Shown here piece after piece: positions 16,120 through 23,958 of a stretch of DNA of 41,089 nucleotides. This DNA comes from Bacteroidia bacterium (GTDB lineage: Bacteria; Bacteroidota; Bacteroidia; NS11-12g; UBA955), in NCBI GenBank assembly GCA_014376345.1, contig JACMRS010000185.1, positions 1 through 41,089 of the forward strand. The letters are read 5' to 3'. Below the pieces are notes generated by a model. The model saw only the letters and a list, made by a program, of their open reading frames with translations, made no database searches and was not told where the DNA came from. How positions within the stretch are numbered: the stretch's first letter is position 1; the number at the start of each line of letters is the position of its first letter. The position numbers and the translations under genes were made by a program.

Positions 16120-16521
16120 TCAAAAATACCCTCTCAGTTCCTCAACATTCAAAGGTTTGCTAAGTATGGCTTTAACAAATGGATCGGCTAATGCTTTCTC
16201 CTGATCGCCTTTATCAATGGTAGAGGAGAGTAAGAATAATGTAGAAGCACTAGTTATTTTTTCGGGAAGCTTCGCATACTCTTCTAAAAATTCAAAACCA
16301 TTCATTCCCGGCATTTGTATATCCAAAAGAATGATGTCGGGAATCAGTTTTTCGTTTTCTGCATTTGCTTTTAGGTATTCAAGGGCTTCTGAACCCGAAT
16401 TATAAGTTAAAGTTTTTGAAGCAGCCTTGTTAAGCTCCAGAATTTTTACCACAACAAAAATGTCAAGCTGATTGTCGTCAACGCACATGTAAAATGCATT
16501 CAGATAATCATGATTTTTCAT
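16120..16521 (-). CDS. Single-domain response regulator, last gene of the five-gene operon
   Basis: A 133-residue CheY-like receiver with D15/D16 (CVDDNQLD), phosphoacceptor D67 in ILLDIQMPGMNGFEFLEEY, a Ser at the Thr position (LLSST) and K122 in ILSKPLN. There is no output domain. Its ATG lies inside the 3' end of the receiver-kinase gene (14-nt overlap), so the two are translationally coupled and the kinase is its probable phosphodonor. It closes the operon that starts at 22751. Confidence 0.9.
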   Translation of the reverse strand: MKNHDYLNAFYMCVDDNQLDIFVVVKILELNKAASKTLTYNSGSEALEYLKANAENEKLIPDIILLDIQMPGMNGFEFLEEYAKLPEKITSASTLFLLSSTIDKGDQEKALADPFVKAILSKPLNVEELRGYF

Positions 16522-17599
16522 TCGGAATTGTTATTTTAAATGTAAGTCCACCTTCGATATTTGTTTCTACCGAAACAGAGCCTTTTAAAAGATCCACAGC
16601 TTCTTTAACAATATAAAGACCAATGCCGGTGCCGCTGTTGTTATTCTGAGCCTTAAAAAACATTCTGAAGAGCTTATCTTTGTCTTCCTCACGGACACCC
16701 GATCCATTGTCTTCAATCGTAAATCTGGCTTCTTTTTTATCTGTTTCAACACTGATCCTGATTCTTTTATCAGGATTGTCCTGCCTTTGAAATTTAACTG
16801 CATTAGAAAGCAGGTTCCCCAAAATAATTCTCACTCTGAAGGGTGTACTGTAAAAAGTTTCTTCAATGCGGTAATCTTTAATAATGCTTACCGAGCCAAA
16901 ATTGCTGTAATTAGATATGCTGCCGAGAATCTCGTCAACCATTTTCTCCAAATTTACTTCTGAATGCGAAGCGTCAATTTTTTTATTCTGATGGTATTCT
17001 ATAATGTTTCTTATAAAAATATCGAGCTTTTCAACACTCTGACCAATCATGCCAAAATACTCCATCAGCTTTTCAGTGTCTGCACCAAAACCTGCAATGT
17101 TAACAATGCCAAGTATCGACATCAGTGGTGCCCTCAACTCATGCGAAACACTATAAACAAAACGACTCAGCTCCTGATTGGCTTTGTCGAGTGCCGCAAT
17201 TTTTTCTGTAAGTACAGATTCTGTCATGTACTTTTGATACGCATTATCAATAGTAATTTTTAATAAGTTAACATCCCATGGTTTGTCTAAAAATTGATAA
17301 ACACCACCTTTATTGATTGCCGCAATAGCAGCTTCCATATCAGAATATCCTGTTAAAAGAATTTTGATTGCTTTAGGATATTTTGCTGTAACAATTTCGA
17401 AAAACTCCACACCTGTCATGCTTGGCATACGTTGGTCTGAAATGATAACTTGATATTCTTTGCTTTCCAGTTTTTTCAAGCCTTCAACGCCACTAATGGC
17501 AGTAGAGATGTTATACTCGCGTCTGAAAGTAGCCATGAAAGAATTAAGATTCTCCTCTTCATCGTCTACATATAATACAGTCACCTTGTTATCCTTCAT
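16508..17599 (-). CDS. Receiver-histidine kinase hybrid
   Basis: A 363-residue cytoplasmic protein. An N-terminal receiver (1-125: D12/D13 in LYVDDEEEN, D55 in ISDQRMPSMTG, T83 in LLTGYSD, K106 in FLDKPWD) is followed by a short coiled coil, a HisKA domain with H153 in YSVSHELRAPLMSILG, and a HATPase domain (NLLSNAVKFQRQ N-box, DNGSGVREEDKDKLF G1, GTGIGLYIVKEAV G2). This order (REC then kinase) suggests a kinase whose activity is set by phosphorylation from another kinase, here most likely the DISM kinase encoded 3 nt upstream. The receiver closely resembles the stand-alone one at 22898. Confidence 0.93.
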   Translation of the reverse strand: MKDNKVTVLYVDDEEENLNSFMATFRREYNISTAISGVEGLKKLESKEYQVIISDQRMPSMTGVEFFEIVTAKYPKAIKILLTGYSDMEAAIAAINKGGVYQFLDKPWDVNLLKITIDNAYQKYMTESVLTEKIAALDKANQELSRFVYSVSHELRAPLMSILGIVNIAGFGADTEKLMEYFGMIGQSVEKLDIFIRNIIEYHQNKKIDASHSEVNLEKMVDEILGSISNYSNFGSVSIIKDYRIEETFYSTPFRVRIILGNLLSNAVKFQRQDNPDKRIRISVETDKKEARFTIEDNGSGVREEDKDKLFRMFFKAQNNNSGTGIGLYIVKEAVDLLKGSVSVETNIEGGLTFKITIPNEKS

Positions 17600-17602
17600 G
17601 GT

Positions 17603-19762
17603 TTAAGATGGTTGATGCCGTGGCAAAGTTATAATAAATTCTGTCATTTTATCCGGTTCAGATTCAACTCTGATAGTTCCGTTGTGTGATTCAATAATCT
17701 GGTAAACAATAGAAAGACCTAAACCTGTGCCATGTCCAACATCTTTTGTAGTAAAAAATGGTTCAAAAATACGTGCTTTAACATAGTCTGGAATACCCGG
17801 GCCATTATCCTTAATGCGTATTTCTACGCCGTCTTCTAATTCATTAGTAGTTATAGTTATCGTACATTTTTTATTGTGGCATTCTTTTAATGCTTGCACT
17901 GCATTATTCAGAATATTCATAAATACCTGGTTCATTTTTCCCGGGTAACATTCTATTTTTTTATCAAGATTATAATCTTTAATAATCTCAATGTCATTTC
18001 CCAATTCACTTTTCAGGATAATTAATGTGCTGTCTATACCTTCCTGAATATCAGTAAACTTCAAATCACTTTCGTCCAGTCTGGAAAACAATCTCAGTCC
18101 TTTAACAATTTCTGCTGTTCTTGAAGCACCATGGGCAATGCCTTCAAGTAATGTATTTATTTCTGTTTTAAGAAAGTCGAGATCAATTTTAGTTTTATAT
18201 TTTTCTATTTCTTTTAAATGGCTCTCCTTGTCATCTTTATGAATAGTTTGATCATACAAATCTAACAAACCATACATATCTTCAATGTCCATTTTAAGGG
18301 GTCTTATGTTACTACTTACAAAGTTAATAGGATTGTTGATTTCATGGGCGATACCGGCAGTAAGCTGACCGAGACTTGCCATTTTTTCTGCACTTACAAG
18401 TTGTGCCTGTGCTTCTTTAAGATCTTTAATAGCTCCGCTTAAATTGGTGTTTGCTACCTGAAGTTTTTCAGTTCTCTCTTCAACTTTTTGTTCAAGCATT
18501 ACATTCTGCTCACTGATAATTTTAGCATTTTCTTTAACTGCTTCAAGTGCTTCTGCCTGAGAGGCTTCTTTGTCTCTTCTAAGCACGTTTATTTTATCTG
18601 CAAGCGCAATAGAAAGCATTACAGCTTCGAGAGCAGATCCGATCTGCATAATGTAATAAGTGAAATCATTGTATGGCAGAATGCCAAAGTCTCTGAGCAC
18701 GAAAATAAAAACACCTACTAAAAATACAACCCAGGCGAAAAGGAAAAATTTAGCCTCCCTGATCTTCTTTCTGTAAAGTATCACACTTAAAATAAGCATG
18801 TACGTAGCAGTTAGTGATACTGCAATCTGTAATATTAAATAGCTAAGTCTGTAGATGCCGGCTAAAGACAAACTTAAAGAGATTCCATACAATATAAATG
18901 CAATGAAAAATCCTTTATCAAGTCGTGGAATATTACGTGCAGTATTTAGGAACTGACGCATAAATAACACTGCTGCCGGACCAACGAGGGTGCTGCTGAT
19001 ATACACACTTTCATTAGCCATCCAGGGCCAGTTGGCAAAGAAATATTTAAATGAATAGCCTTGCAAAGTGGCTTGTGTCAGACCTACTATAAAAATATAA
19101 ATTACGTAGTATAAGTATTCTTTGTTGTCGCCTTTAACAGTGAAATAAAGTGCCAGGTTATACAGCAGCATCACCAGTATAATTCCGAAATAAATGCCTG
19201 CAAAAATATCTTTTAAAAGAAGAGATTGAAAGATGCTTTTTTCAGTTCCTGCGTAAACCGGAACCTGAAGTTGTTCATTGGTACGCACTTTCAGAAGTAT
19301 GCTTGCAGACTCACCTTGACCAATTAAAACATCAAAAATATAATGGTGGTGAGGGTAACTTCTTTTGTTGAAAACATACATGTCACCAGAGGTGTCACTT
19401 CTGATCACACTGTCACCTTTCAACTGCATAAAAATTACTTCATCTGTAGTTGCCTGAGCAAGTTCTAGAAGTACTTTATCAGCATTCGTATTGTTTGTAA
19501 TATTGAGTTTAAGCCAGTATGATGATGCTGTAATGCCAAGATTATGAACGTCAATGGGAACATAAGTAAACTTAAGAGAAAGTGCTTCCTTTACAGTAAA
19601 GTTATTCTGTGGATCTTCAAGCCAGGATATGTTTTTGCCAATCAGAAAATGTTTGTCTCCGATTATTTTAACTGTATCTTGTGCATAGGAAGGTAATTGC
19701 AATAGCAGTAATAAAAACAATACCGGCAGGCTTTTGTATTTTTTGAGTGTTTTCAATTTCAA
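17603..19762 (-). CDS. 7TMR-DISM sensor histidine kinase
   Basis: A 719-residue membrane receptor kinase. It has a signal peptide (1-27, ending PSYAQ), a periplasmic DISM extracellular beta-sandwich (about 35-170, with ASSYWLKLNITNNT), seven transmembrane segments (about 185-390), a coiled coil (about 395-460), HisKA with H473 in TAGIAHEINNPINFVSS, and a HATPase (N-box NILNNAVQALKE, DNGPGIPDYVKARIFEPFFT, GTGLGLSIVYQI). DISM extracellular domains in known families bind carbohydrates or other small ligands; the ligand here is unknown. Its ATG overlaps the stop of the acyltransferase gene (19759-19762), so enzyme and receptor are co-translated. That is the main reason to think the receptor senses something related to the enzymes' product. 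Confidence 0.93.
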   Translation of the reverse strand: MKLKTLKKYKSLPVLFLLLLLQLPSYAQDTVKIIGDKHFLIGKNISWLEDPQNNFTVKEALSLKFTYVPIDVHNLGITASSYWLKLNITNNTNADKVLLELAQATTDEVIFMQLKGDSVIRSDTSGDMYVFNKRSYPHHHYIFDVLIGQGESASILLKVRTNEQLQVPVYAGTEKSIFQSLLLKDIFAGIYFGIILVMLLYNLALYFTVKGDNKEYLYYVIYIFIVGLTQATLQGYSFKYFFANWPWMANESVYISSTLVGPAAVLFMRQFLNTARNIPRLDKGFFIAFILYGISLSLSLAGIYRLSYLILQIAVSLTATYMLILSVILYRKKIREAKFFLFAWVVFLVGVFIFVLRDFGILPYNDFTYYIMQIGSALEAVMLSIALADKINVLRRDKEASQAEALEAVKENAKIISEQNVMLEQKVEERTEKLQVANTNLSGAIKDLKEAQAQLVSAEKMASLGQLTAGIAHEINNPINFVSSNIRPLKMDIEDMYGLLDLYDQTIHKDDKESHLKEIEKYKTKIDLDFLKTEINTLLEGIAHGASRTAEIVKGLRLFSRLDESDLKFTDIQEGIDSTLIILKSELGNDIEIIKDYNLDKKIECYPGKMNQVFMNILNNAVQALKECHNKKCTITITTNELEDGVEIRIKDNGPGIPDYVKARIFEPFFTTKDVGHGTGLGLSIVYQIIESHNGTIRVESEPDKMTEFIITLPRHQPS

Positions 19763-20445
19763 CGGATTATCAGATCATAACTTATTTCAACTTCGCCTTT
19801 TGGCACTTTTTCTTTTCGTATATGTACAGGATTATTTCTAAGATCCATTACTGAAGCCTTTACTTCAGCGGCTGCAGTTGTTAATAAATGTGGATTCTGA
19901 CTCAAAACTCTTGCTACGTAATTTGAGTTAGGATAAATAAATGTTCCATCATTTCCAAGACTTGTTTCAACCTGAAAGCCAATCCTGGTTGCCATTCTTA
20001 AAGTGTAAGCTGCAACTATGGTAAACATAGACGTAACAGGTAACTGGTTAACAATTGACATGCCTGCAATTACCAGTAAAAATGTAATACCCATGTTAGG
20101 TGCTTCTTCTCTTGAATTCCATAAACCGCAAAGCTCACAGGTACCACCGTTGTCAGAATATTGTTTTACCATGTTAAAAATATTCTTATCAAAATGTCCT
20201 ACTGCATCTTCCACAGGCAATGGATTTATTCCATCTGCAATTTGAATACGAATACCACCTAGCAGGTGTTCGGAATTATCTGATTTTGCAGTAATGACGT
20301 AGATATTCGGATTTTTAGGCCAGGTAGGTTTGTTAGTTGAAATATTTGTCAGATTAAAGCCTTCAAGCACACGGCGGTGACCCTCGATAAATTGCTGACA
20401 ATTTTCCGGGTTGTCAATTGCTCTGAATGCTTTGAATGATATCAT
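19759..20445 (-). CDS. Putative GNAT-fold acyltransferase (N-acyl amino acid / autoinducer synthase-like)
   Basis: A 228-residue soluble protein. I do not recognise a named family with certainty. Its pattern fits the GNAT fold used by acyl-homoserine-lactone and N-acyl amino acid synthases: an N-terminal strand-helix (ISFKAFRAIDNPENCQQFIE), a central strand with GGIRIQI, an acidic/aromatic strand CELCGLWNSREEAPNMGI, a long helix LLVIAGMSIVNQLPVTSMFT, then AAYTLRMATRIGFQVETSLG. It lies 5 nt after the Rv1355c-like gene and overlaps the receptor kinase gene, so it is fixed within the operon. If the fold is right, it would acylate the product or substrate of the neighbouring adenylating enzyme. 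Function inferred; gene reality certain. Confidence 0.6.
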   Translation of the reverse strand: MISFKAFRAIDNPENCQQFIEGHRRVLEGFNLTNISTNKPTWPKNPNIYVITAKSDNSEHLLGGIRIQIADGINPLPVEDAVGHFDKNIFNMVKQYSDNGGTCELCGLWNSREEAPNMGITFLLVIAGMSIVNQLPVTSMFTIVAAYTLRMATRIGFQVETSLGNDGTFIYPNSNYVARVLSQNPHLLTTAAAEVKASVMDLRNNPVHIRKEKVPKGEVEISYDLIIR

Positions 20446-20450
20446 CTGTA

Positions 20451-22751
20451 TTAAAGCCTGAAAAATAACTCAGTTAATGGTTTTCTAAGACTTCTTACTT
20501 CGTGTTTTTCCGCTTCAAATATTCTGAAAATAAAAACAGGTTCTCTATTTTCATCAAGAAACTTTCTATTGAATTCTGCTTGTTGGTCTTTCATTTCTTC
20601 TATATCCTCTTGAGATAATCCTTCCCCTTTACCATAATTAACTCTATGCCATATTGCAATAGGAGAAAGCATTGGTTGCATTCCCCAGTTTTTATGGTTC
20701 AATAATAGCCATAATCTTTGGATTGCCCTACCTGAATTTATATACTTAACAACAGTATCCTGACCTGTAAAGCTTAAAATGCCTAGTGCAGTGGAACTTG
20801 CTATTAATTTTTTACTTAATTTTCCAAGTCCTGCTCCTTTATTCCAGCTTCTGAGTAAGGAAATTACTGCAGGATAAGATGCCATGTGAAGTCCTGCCAC
20901 ATCAAGCGGTCCGAAACCTGCGGTGCGAATATCCAGTCCGTCGCGTTCCTTCTCTGCCTGCTCTTTCGTCCAGCGCATTTCCTTTACAAAGAAATCAGGA
21001 TGCCCTTCTTTATGCATCAGTCTGATTCTGTCAGCAAGTGCAATTGTATTGGCAATAAACATCATATCTTCTTGATTATCCACAAGAGTTATTGACAAGT
21101 CATCTGAATGCCCGATACAGTTTTTAAGGTCATTTTCAACATCAGAAGGCAGTGGTTTTTTATTGCCCTTGTTTCTGTTTGTATACCTTGCGCCAATTTC
21201 ATTTGCCAGATTAATATCGCATTCATCCATTTCAACACCACTGCGTTTTATTGAAATTGTAGCCACTAAATTCTCACTTTCACCTGCAGGAAATAAATCA
21301 ATATTAGGTTGAAACCCCATTCTTTTTGATTCTAAAGAAAATGTTTCAATGGCTGTTCCTAAAGCGATCTGGGCGATAAAATTATTGTGATCCATAAAAG
21401 AAACGGAACTCGATCTGTCGTGAAACAAATAAAAGATGCCGTTGTAAAGCGCCCATTTCCAGGGTTGTGTATTTCCTGCTGAAGGCGCAAGTAAAACTGC
21501 ATTAATCAGCGTTTCTATTTCACTTTCTGAAGCAGTCATTTCAGCAGTGTCTTTTTTAAAGTTTGTTTTCAGGAAATTGTGAATCCACTCTTTAGTAAGA
21601 GGTGTTAAAGTGTTTTGTTTTAAAACAGTTTTTTCTGAAGAAACAGGATCGCAGAAAATCTCATCCATATCAACATGAAATCTTCCTGATTTGTGAAATT
21701 CATCAAGAAGAATTTTTCTAGAAACATCAGCAGTAATGCCACCTCCGAGCGTTACGGCTGAAGCTAGTTGTGGCCAGGTAGTAATGGTTTCACCAATTTC
21801 AAGCATTGATGCTTTTGTGCGCTCAGAAACTGTATGCAGTCCTACTATTTGTAACATGTAAGGAATTTTATCCTCATTTGTTTTAAGTGATTTGAGGATG
21901 TCGATATTGATGTCTCCAACCAGTCCGTGAAGGAGTGGGCGGTCGGGTTCCAGATCGAATCTTTCAATATCTACCATTCCACGGTCGCTAGCTTCCTGCA
22001 CAACAGGGATGCCAAGTGAACGCGCCTTCAAACGTGCCAGTATTTTTATATCCAGTCCGTCAGATTCATCAATCAACAGGTCTAGTTTGCCATCACCTGT
22101 AAAAAAACTATCCATGTTTTCTTCTGTAATGCCATCATGAAAACATACCACATCGAGGTACGGATCTATTTCTGCAATTTCACGGGCTACAGAAACAGTT
22201 TTCAATAAACCAAGATTGTGAAGTGGTGTTCTGATTCTGTTGTAATTACTGAGTTCCAGTATGTCATAATCTGCAATCCTCAATTGTCCGAATCCGCGTT
22301 CCATAGCTAATGTTACTGAAACTGACTGTCCCACAGAAAGTCCGATTACACCTATTTTTTTTGTTGAAAGTGTGTTTCGTTCCGCAAGTGTTATTTTATA
22401 GTTATTGCGTGAAGTTCTGAGTTCAATAAAATCTTCTTTGTGAAGGATATGAACTAGCCTGAAACTCCAGGGATAATATACCCATGTTCCGATATGCGAG
22501 GTATCACCTCCCGAAATGTACTTAATTACTGCATCATTAAGAGATTGTGATGTGTATGTTATTTGGGCATTTCTGCATTTTATAAGTTCTGCAAGCTGTC
22601 CAATTATCTCATCGCATATTTGGATATGTGGATTTTCAGTCAGAAGTTTTTCTAGTGCTTCAGCTTGCCCGGGCTTACTTTTGTCAAAGAAATCCGGACG
22701 TGTTTTATGTTTTTCAAGGTGATTTATTTTAGCGGTTGTTTGCTCTTGCAT
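20451..22751 (-). CDS. Rv1355c-family protein: ThiF/E1-like adenylyltransferase fused to nitroreductase
   Basis: A 766-residue cytoplasmic fusion. After an N-terminal region (1-130) comes an E1/ThiF/MoeB-like domain (about 130-360) with nucleotide loop VIGLSVGQSV (136-145), D161/D163, NYNRIR (169-174), K184 and the IDESDG acidic pair (228, 231), so the ATP-adenylation residues look intact. The CxxC zinc pairs of MoeB and ThiF are absent. The C-terminal half (about 400-740) is a nitroreductase-type flavin domain with LLAPSAGNTQPWKWAL (421-436), a later YTNRNKG and GFGPLDVAGLHMAS. This architecture matches the family named after M. tuberculosis Rv1355c (also called MoeY), whose reaction is not established. 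No molybdopterin genes are nearby. It is the first gene of the operon, with a -7 element at 22777-22784. Confidence 0.88.
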   Translation of the reverse strand: MQEQTTAKINHLEKHKTRPDFFDKSKPGQAEALEKLLTENPHIQICDEIIGQLAELIKCRNAQITYTSQSLNDAVIKYISGGDTSHIGTWVYYPWSFRLVHILHKEDFIELRTSRNNYKITLAERNTLSTKKIGVIGLSVGQSVSVTLAMERGFGQLRIADYDILELSNYNRIRTPLHNLGLLKTVSVAREIAEIDPYLDVVCFHDGITEENMDSFFTGDGKLDLLIDESDGLDIKILARLKARSLGIPVVQEASDRGMVDIERFDLEPDRPLLHGLVGDINIDILKSLKTNEDKIPYMLQIVGLHTVSERTKASMLEIGETITTWPQLASAVTLGGGITADVSRKILLDEFHKSGRFHVDMDEIFCDPVSSEKTVLKQNTLTPLTKEWIHNFLKTNFKKDTAEMTASESEIETLINAVLLAPSAGNTQPWKWALYNGIFYLFHDRSSSVSFMDHNNFIAQIALGTAIETFSLESKRMGFQPNIDLFPAGESENLVATISIKRSGVEMDECDINLANEIGARYTNRNKGNKKPLPSDVENDLKNCIGHSDDLSITLVDNQEDMMFIANTIALADRIRLMHKEGHPDFFVKEMRWTKEQAEKERDGLDIRTAGFGPLDVAGLHMASYPAVISLLRSWNKGAGLGKLSKKLIASSTALGILSFTGQDTVVKYINSGRAIQRLWLLLNHKNWGMQPMLSPIAIWHRVNYGKGEGLSQEDIEEMKDQQAEFNRKFLDENREPVFIFRIFEAEKHEVRSLRKPLTELFFRL

Positions 22752-22776
22752 AATTTAAAAAATAAAGTACCCCGGT

Positions 22777-22784
22777 CAAATATA
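22777..22784 (-). promoter_or_regulatory. -7 element (TATATTTG) of the five-gene operon
   Basis: On the minus strand TATATTTG is a perfect TAnnTTTG match, 25 nt upstream of ATG 22751, giving a short leader. No clear TTTG was found at the -33 position, so a regulator may be needed or the -33 may be degenerate. It lies in the 146-nt gap divergent to the receiver gene at 22898. Confidence 0.4.
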
Positions 22785-22897
22785 AGTAGCGAAAGTCATT
22801 TTAATATAATATTTAATTTTTTTTTTCACTATTTTATCATAAAGTAACAAAATGACCTGTTTTTTACATAATCTTGCATACTGTGTAGAAATAAATT

Positions 22898-23362
22898 ATG
22901 TCTGAAGAAAGAATTAAAATTCTGTATGTGGATGATGAAATTCACAATCTGAATGCTTTTAAAGCATTATTCAGAAGAGAATATGATATTTTTACTGCCG
23001 AATCTGCGGAAGATGGCATGAAACTTCTCAAAGAGCAGCAACCTCATATAATTTTAACAGATCAGCGAATGCCTGTTTGCACGGGAATAGAGTTTCTGGA
23101 GCAGGTAATACCGCTTTATCCTGATCCTATTCGAGTATTGGTTACCGGATATTCTGATATCAATGCGGTAATTGATTCGATTAATAAGGGTCAGATATTT
23201 AAATACATTCCAAAGCCCTGGAAAGAAGAAGATCTGCGCATGCACATCAACAATGCTTACGAGGTTTTTCGTCTTCGAAAAGAAAATAAAGAACTGACAG
23301 CAAAGTTGCTAGTAGCCAACGAACAACTTGAATTTCTGCTGCGGCAGAAATTATTATCGTAA
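22898..23362 (+). CDS. Response regulator receiver with C-terminal coiled coil
   Basis: 154 residues: a receiver (D12/D13 in LYVDDEIHN, D55 in LTDQRMPVCTG, T83 in LVTGYSD, K106 in YIPKPWK) followed by a heptad-like tail of about 35 residues (RLRKENKELTAKLLVANEQL). The key residues have the same numbers as in the receiver-kinase hybrid (D12, D13, D55, T83, K106), and motifs such as FRREY, DQRMP, TGYSD, INKG and KPW are shared. So the two receivers are close paralogues. It is transcribed divergently from the Rv1355c-like gene across 146 nt, and a shared regulatory region is likely. The coiled-coil tail suggests that it dimerises or docks onto a partner. Confidence 0.88.
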   Translation: MSEERIKILYVDDEIHNLNAFKALFRREYDIFTAESAEDGMKLLKEQQPHIILTDQRMPVCTGIEFLEQVIPLYPDPIRVLVTGYSDINAVIDSINKGQIFKYIPKPWKEEDLRMHINNAYEVFRLRKENKELTAKLLVANEQLEFLLRQKLLS

Positions 23363-23381
23363 ATGTGATCTGTAAACTTTT

Positions 23382-23402
23382 GGGGAACCGCAAGGGTTCC
23401 CC
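23382..23402. terminator. Hairpin between convergent genes
   Basis: GGGGAACC (23382-23389) and GGTTCCCC (23395-23402) form a perfect 8-bp stem with a 5-nt loop. It lies 20 nt past the receiver stop and 17 nt past the DinB-like stop. There is no strong T tract on either side, so it is likely a transcript end or a repeat-type hairpin serving both genes. Confidence 0.55.
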
Positions 23403-23418
23403 TTACACGGTTGACCCT

Positions 23419-23955
23419 TTATTTCCACTCCTGACTTTTACAAAAATTAAATATCTGCAGGCTATGGTGCTTGCCATGCCAGGCATACAAACCTATAATG
23501 TGTGCCAGTGAAATATTTTTTTTCTGTTCGGGATGGTAAAAGGTTCTGCTGAAATCTTCAAGCTTCATGCTTTTTAAAAGGGTCACCCATCTGGAGTGCA
23601 AATGCTTAACTATTATTACAGAATCCTGAACAGGTGCTTCAAGTACATCAGCTGTAGTAACCCAGGCATCCTGATCATAAGGTTTGATGGTTGGATTTTC
23701 TTCGGTAAGCGCCAGCTTGAAACGGGTAAAAGCCTGCAAATGACTGTCAGCAATGTGATGCACTACCTGTTTCAATGTCCAGCCACCATCTCTGTAAGGT
23801 GTATTAAGCTGGTTATCTGTAAGTCCTTCGATAGTATTGCTCAGCAAATTAGGAAGGGTTTCTATTTCAATAATCTGTGCCGCAATAAAAATTTCTGTAA
23901 ATTCTTCCAGCGCGTTATATGACCCAATCGGGCGTATGATTTCTTCAGTTGTCAT
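23419..23955 (-). CDS. DinB/YfiT-like metal-dependent hydrolase or thiol transferase
   Basis: A 178-residue four-helix bundle protein of the DinB/YfiT superfamily. The three metal-ligand histidines fit HHIADSHL (near residue 65) and AWHGKHHSLQI (near residue 162), with the typical NTPYRDGGWTLKQVVHHI entry. YfiT/BstA members transfer bacillithiol or act as hydrolases; whether this organism makes bacillithiol cannot be told here. Its ATG lies 3 nt after the stop of the nucleotidyltransferase gene, so the two are co-transcribed. Family call is good; reaction uncertain. Confidence 0.85.
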   Translation of the reverse strand: MTTEEIIRPIGSYNALEEFTEIFIAAQIIEIETLPNLLSNTIEGLTDNQLNTPYRDGGWTLKQVVHHIADSHLQAFTRFKLALTEENPTIKPYDQDAWVTTADVLEAPVQDSVIIVKHLHSRWVTLLKSMKLEDFSRTFYHPEQKKNISLAHIIGLYAWHGKHHSLQIFNFCKSQEWK

Positions 23956-23958
23956 GTT

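Noticed and set aside
20451..22751. Molybdopterin biosynthesis role (MoeB/MoeY)
   Set aside because: No moa, mog or mob genes are nearby, the zinc CxxC pairs are absent, and the operon partners are signalling proteins.
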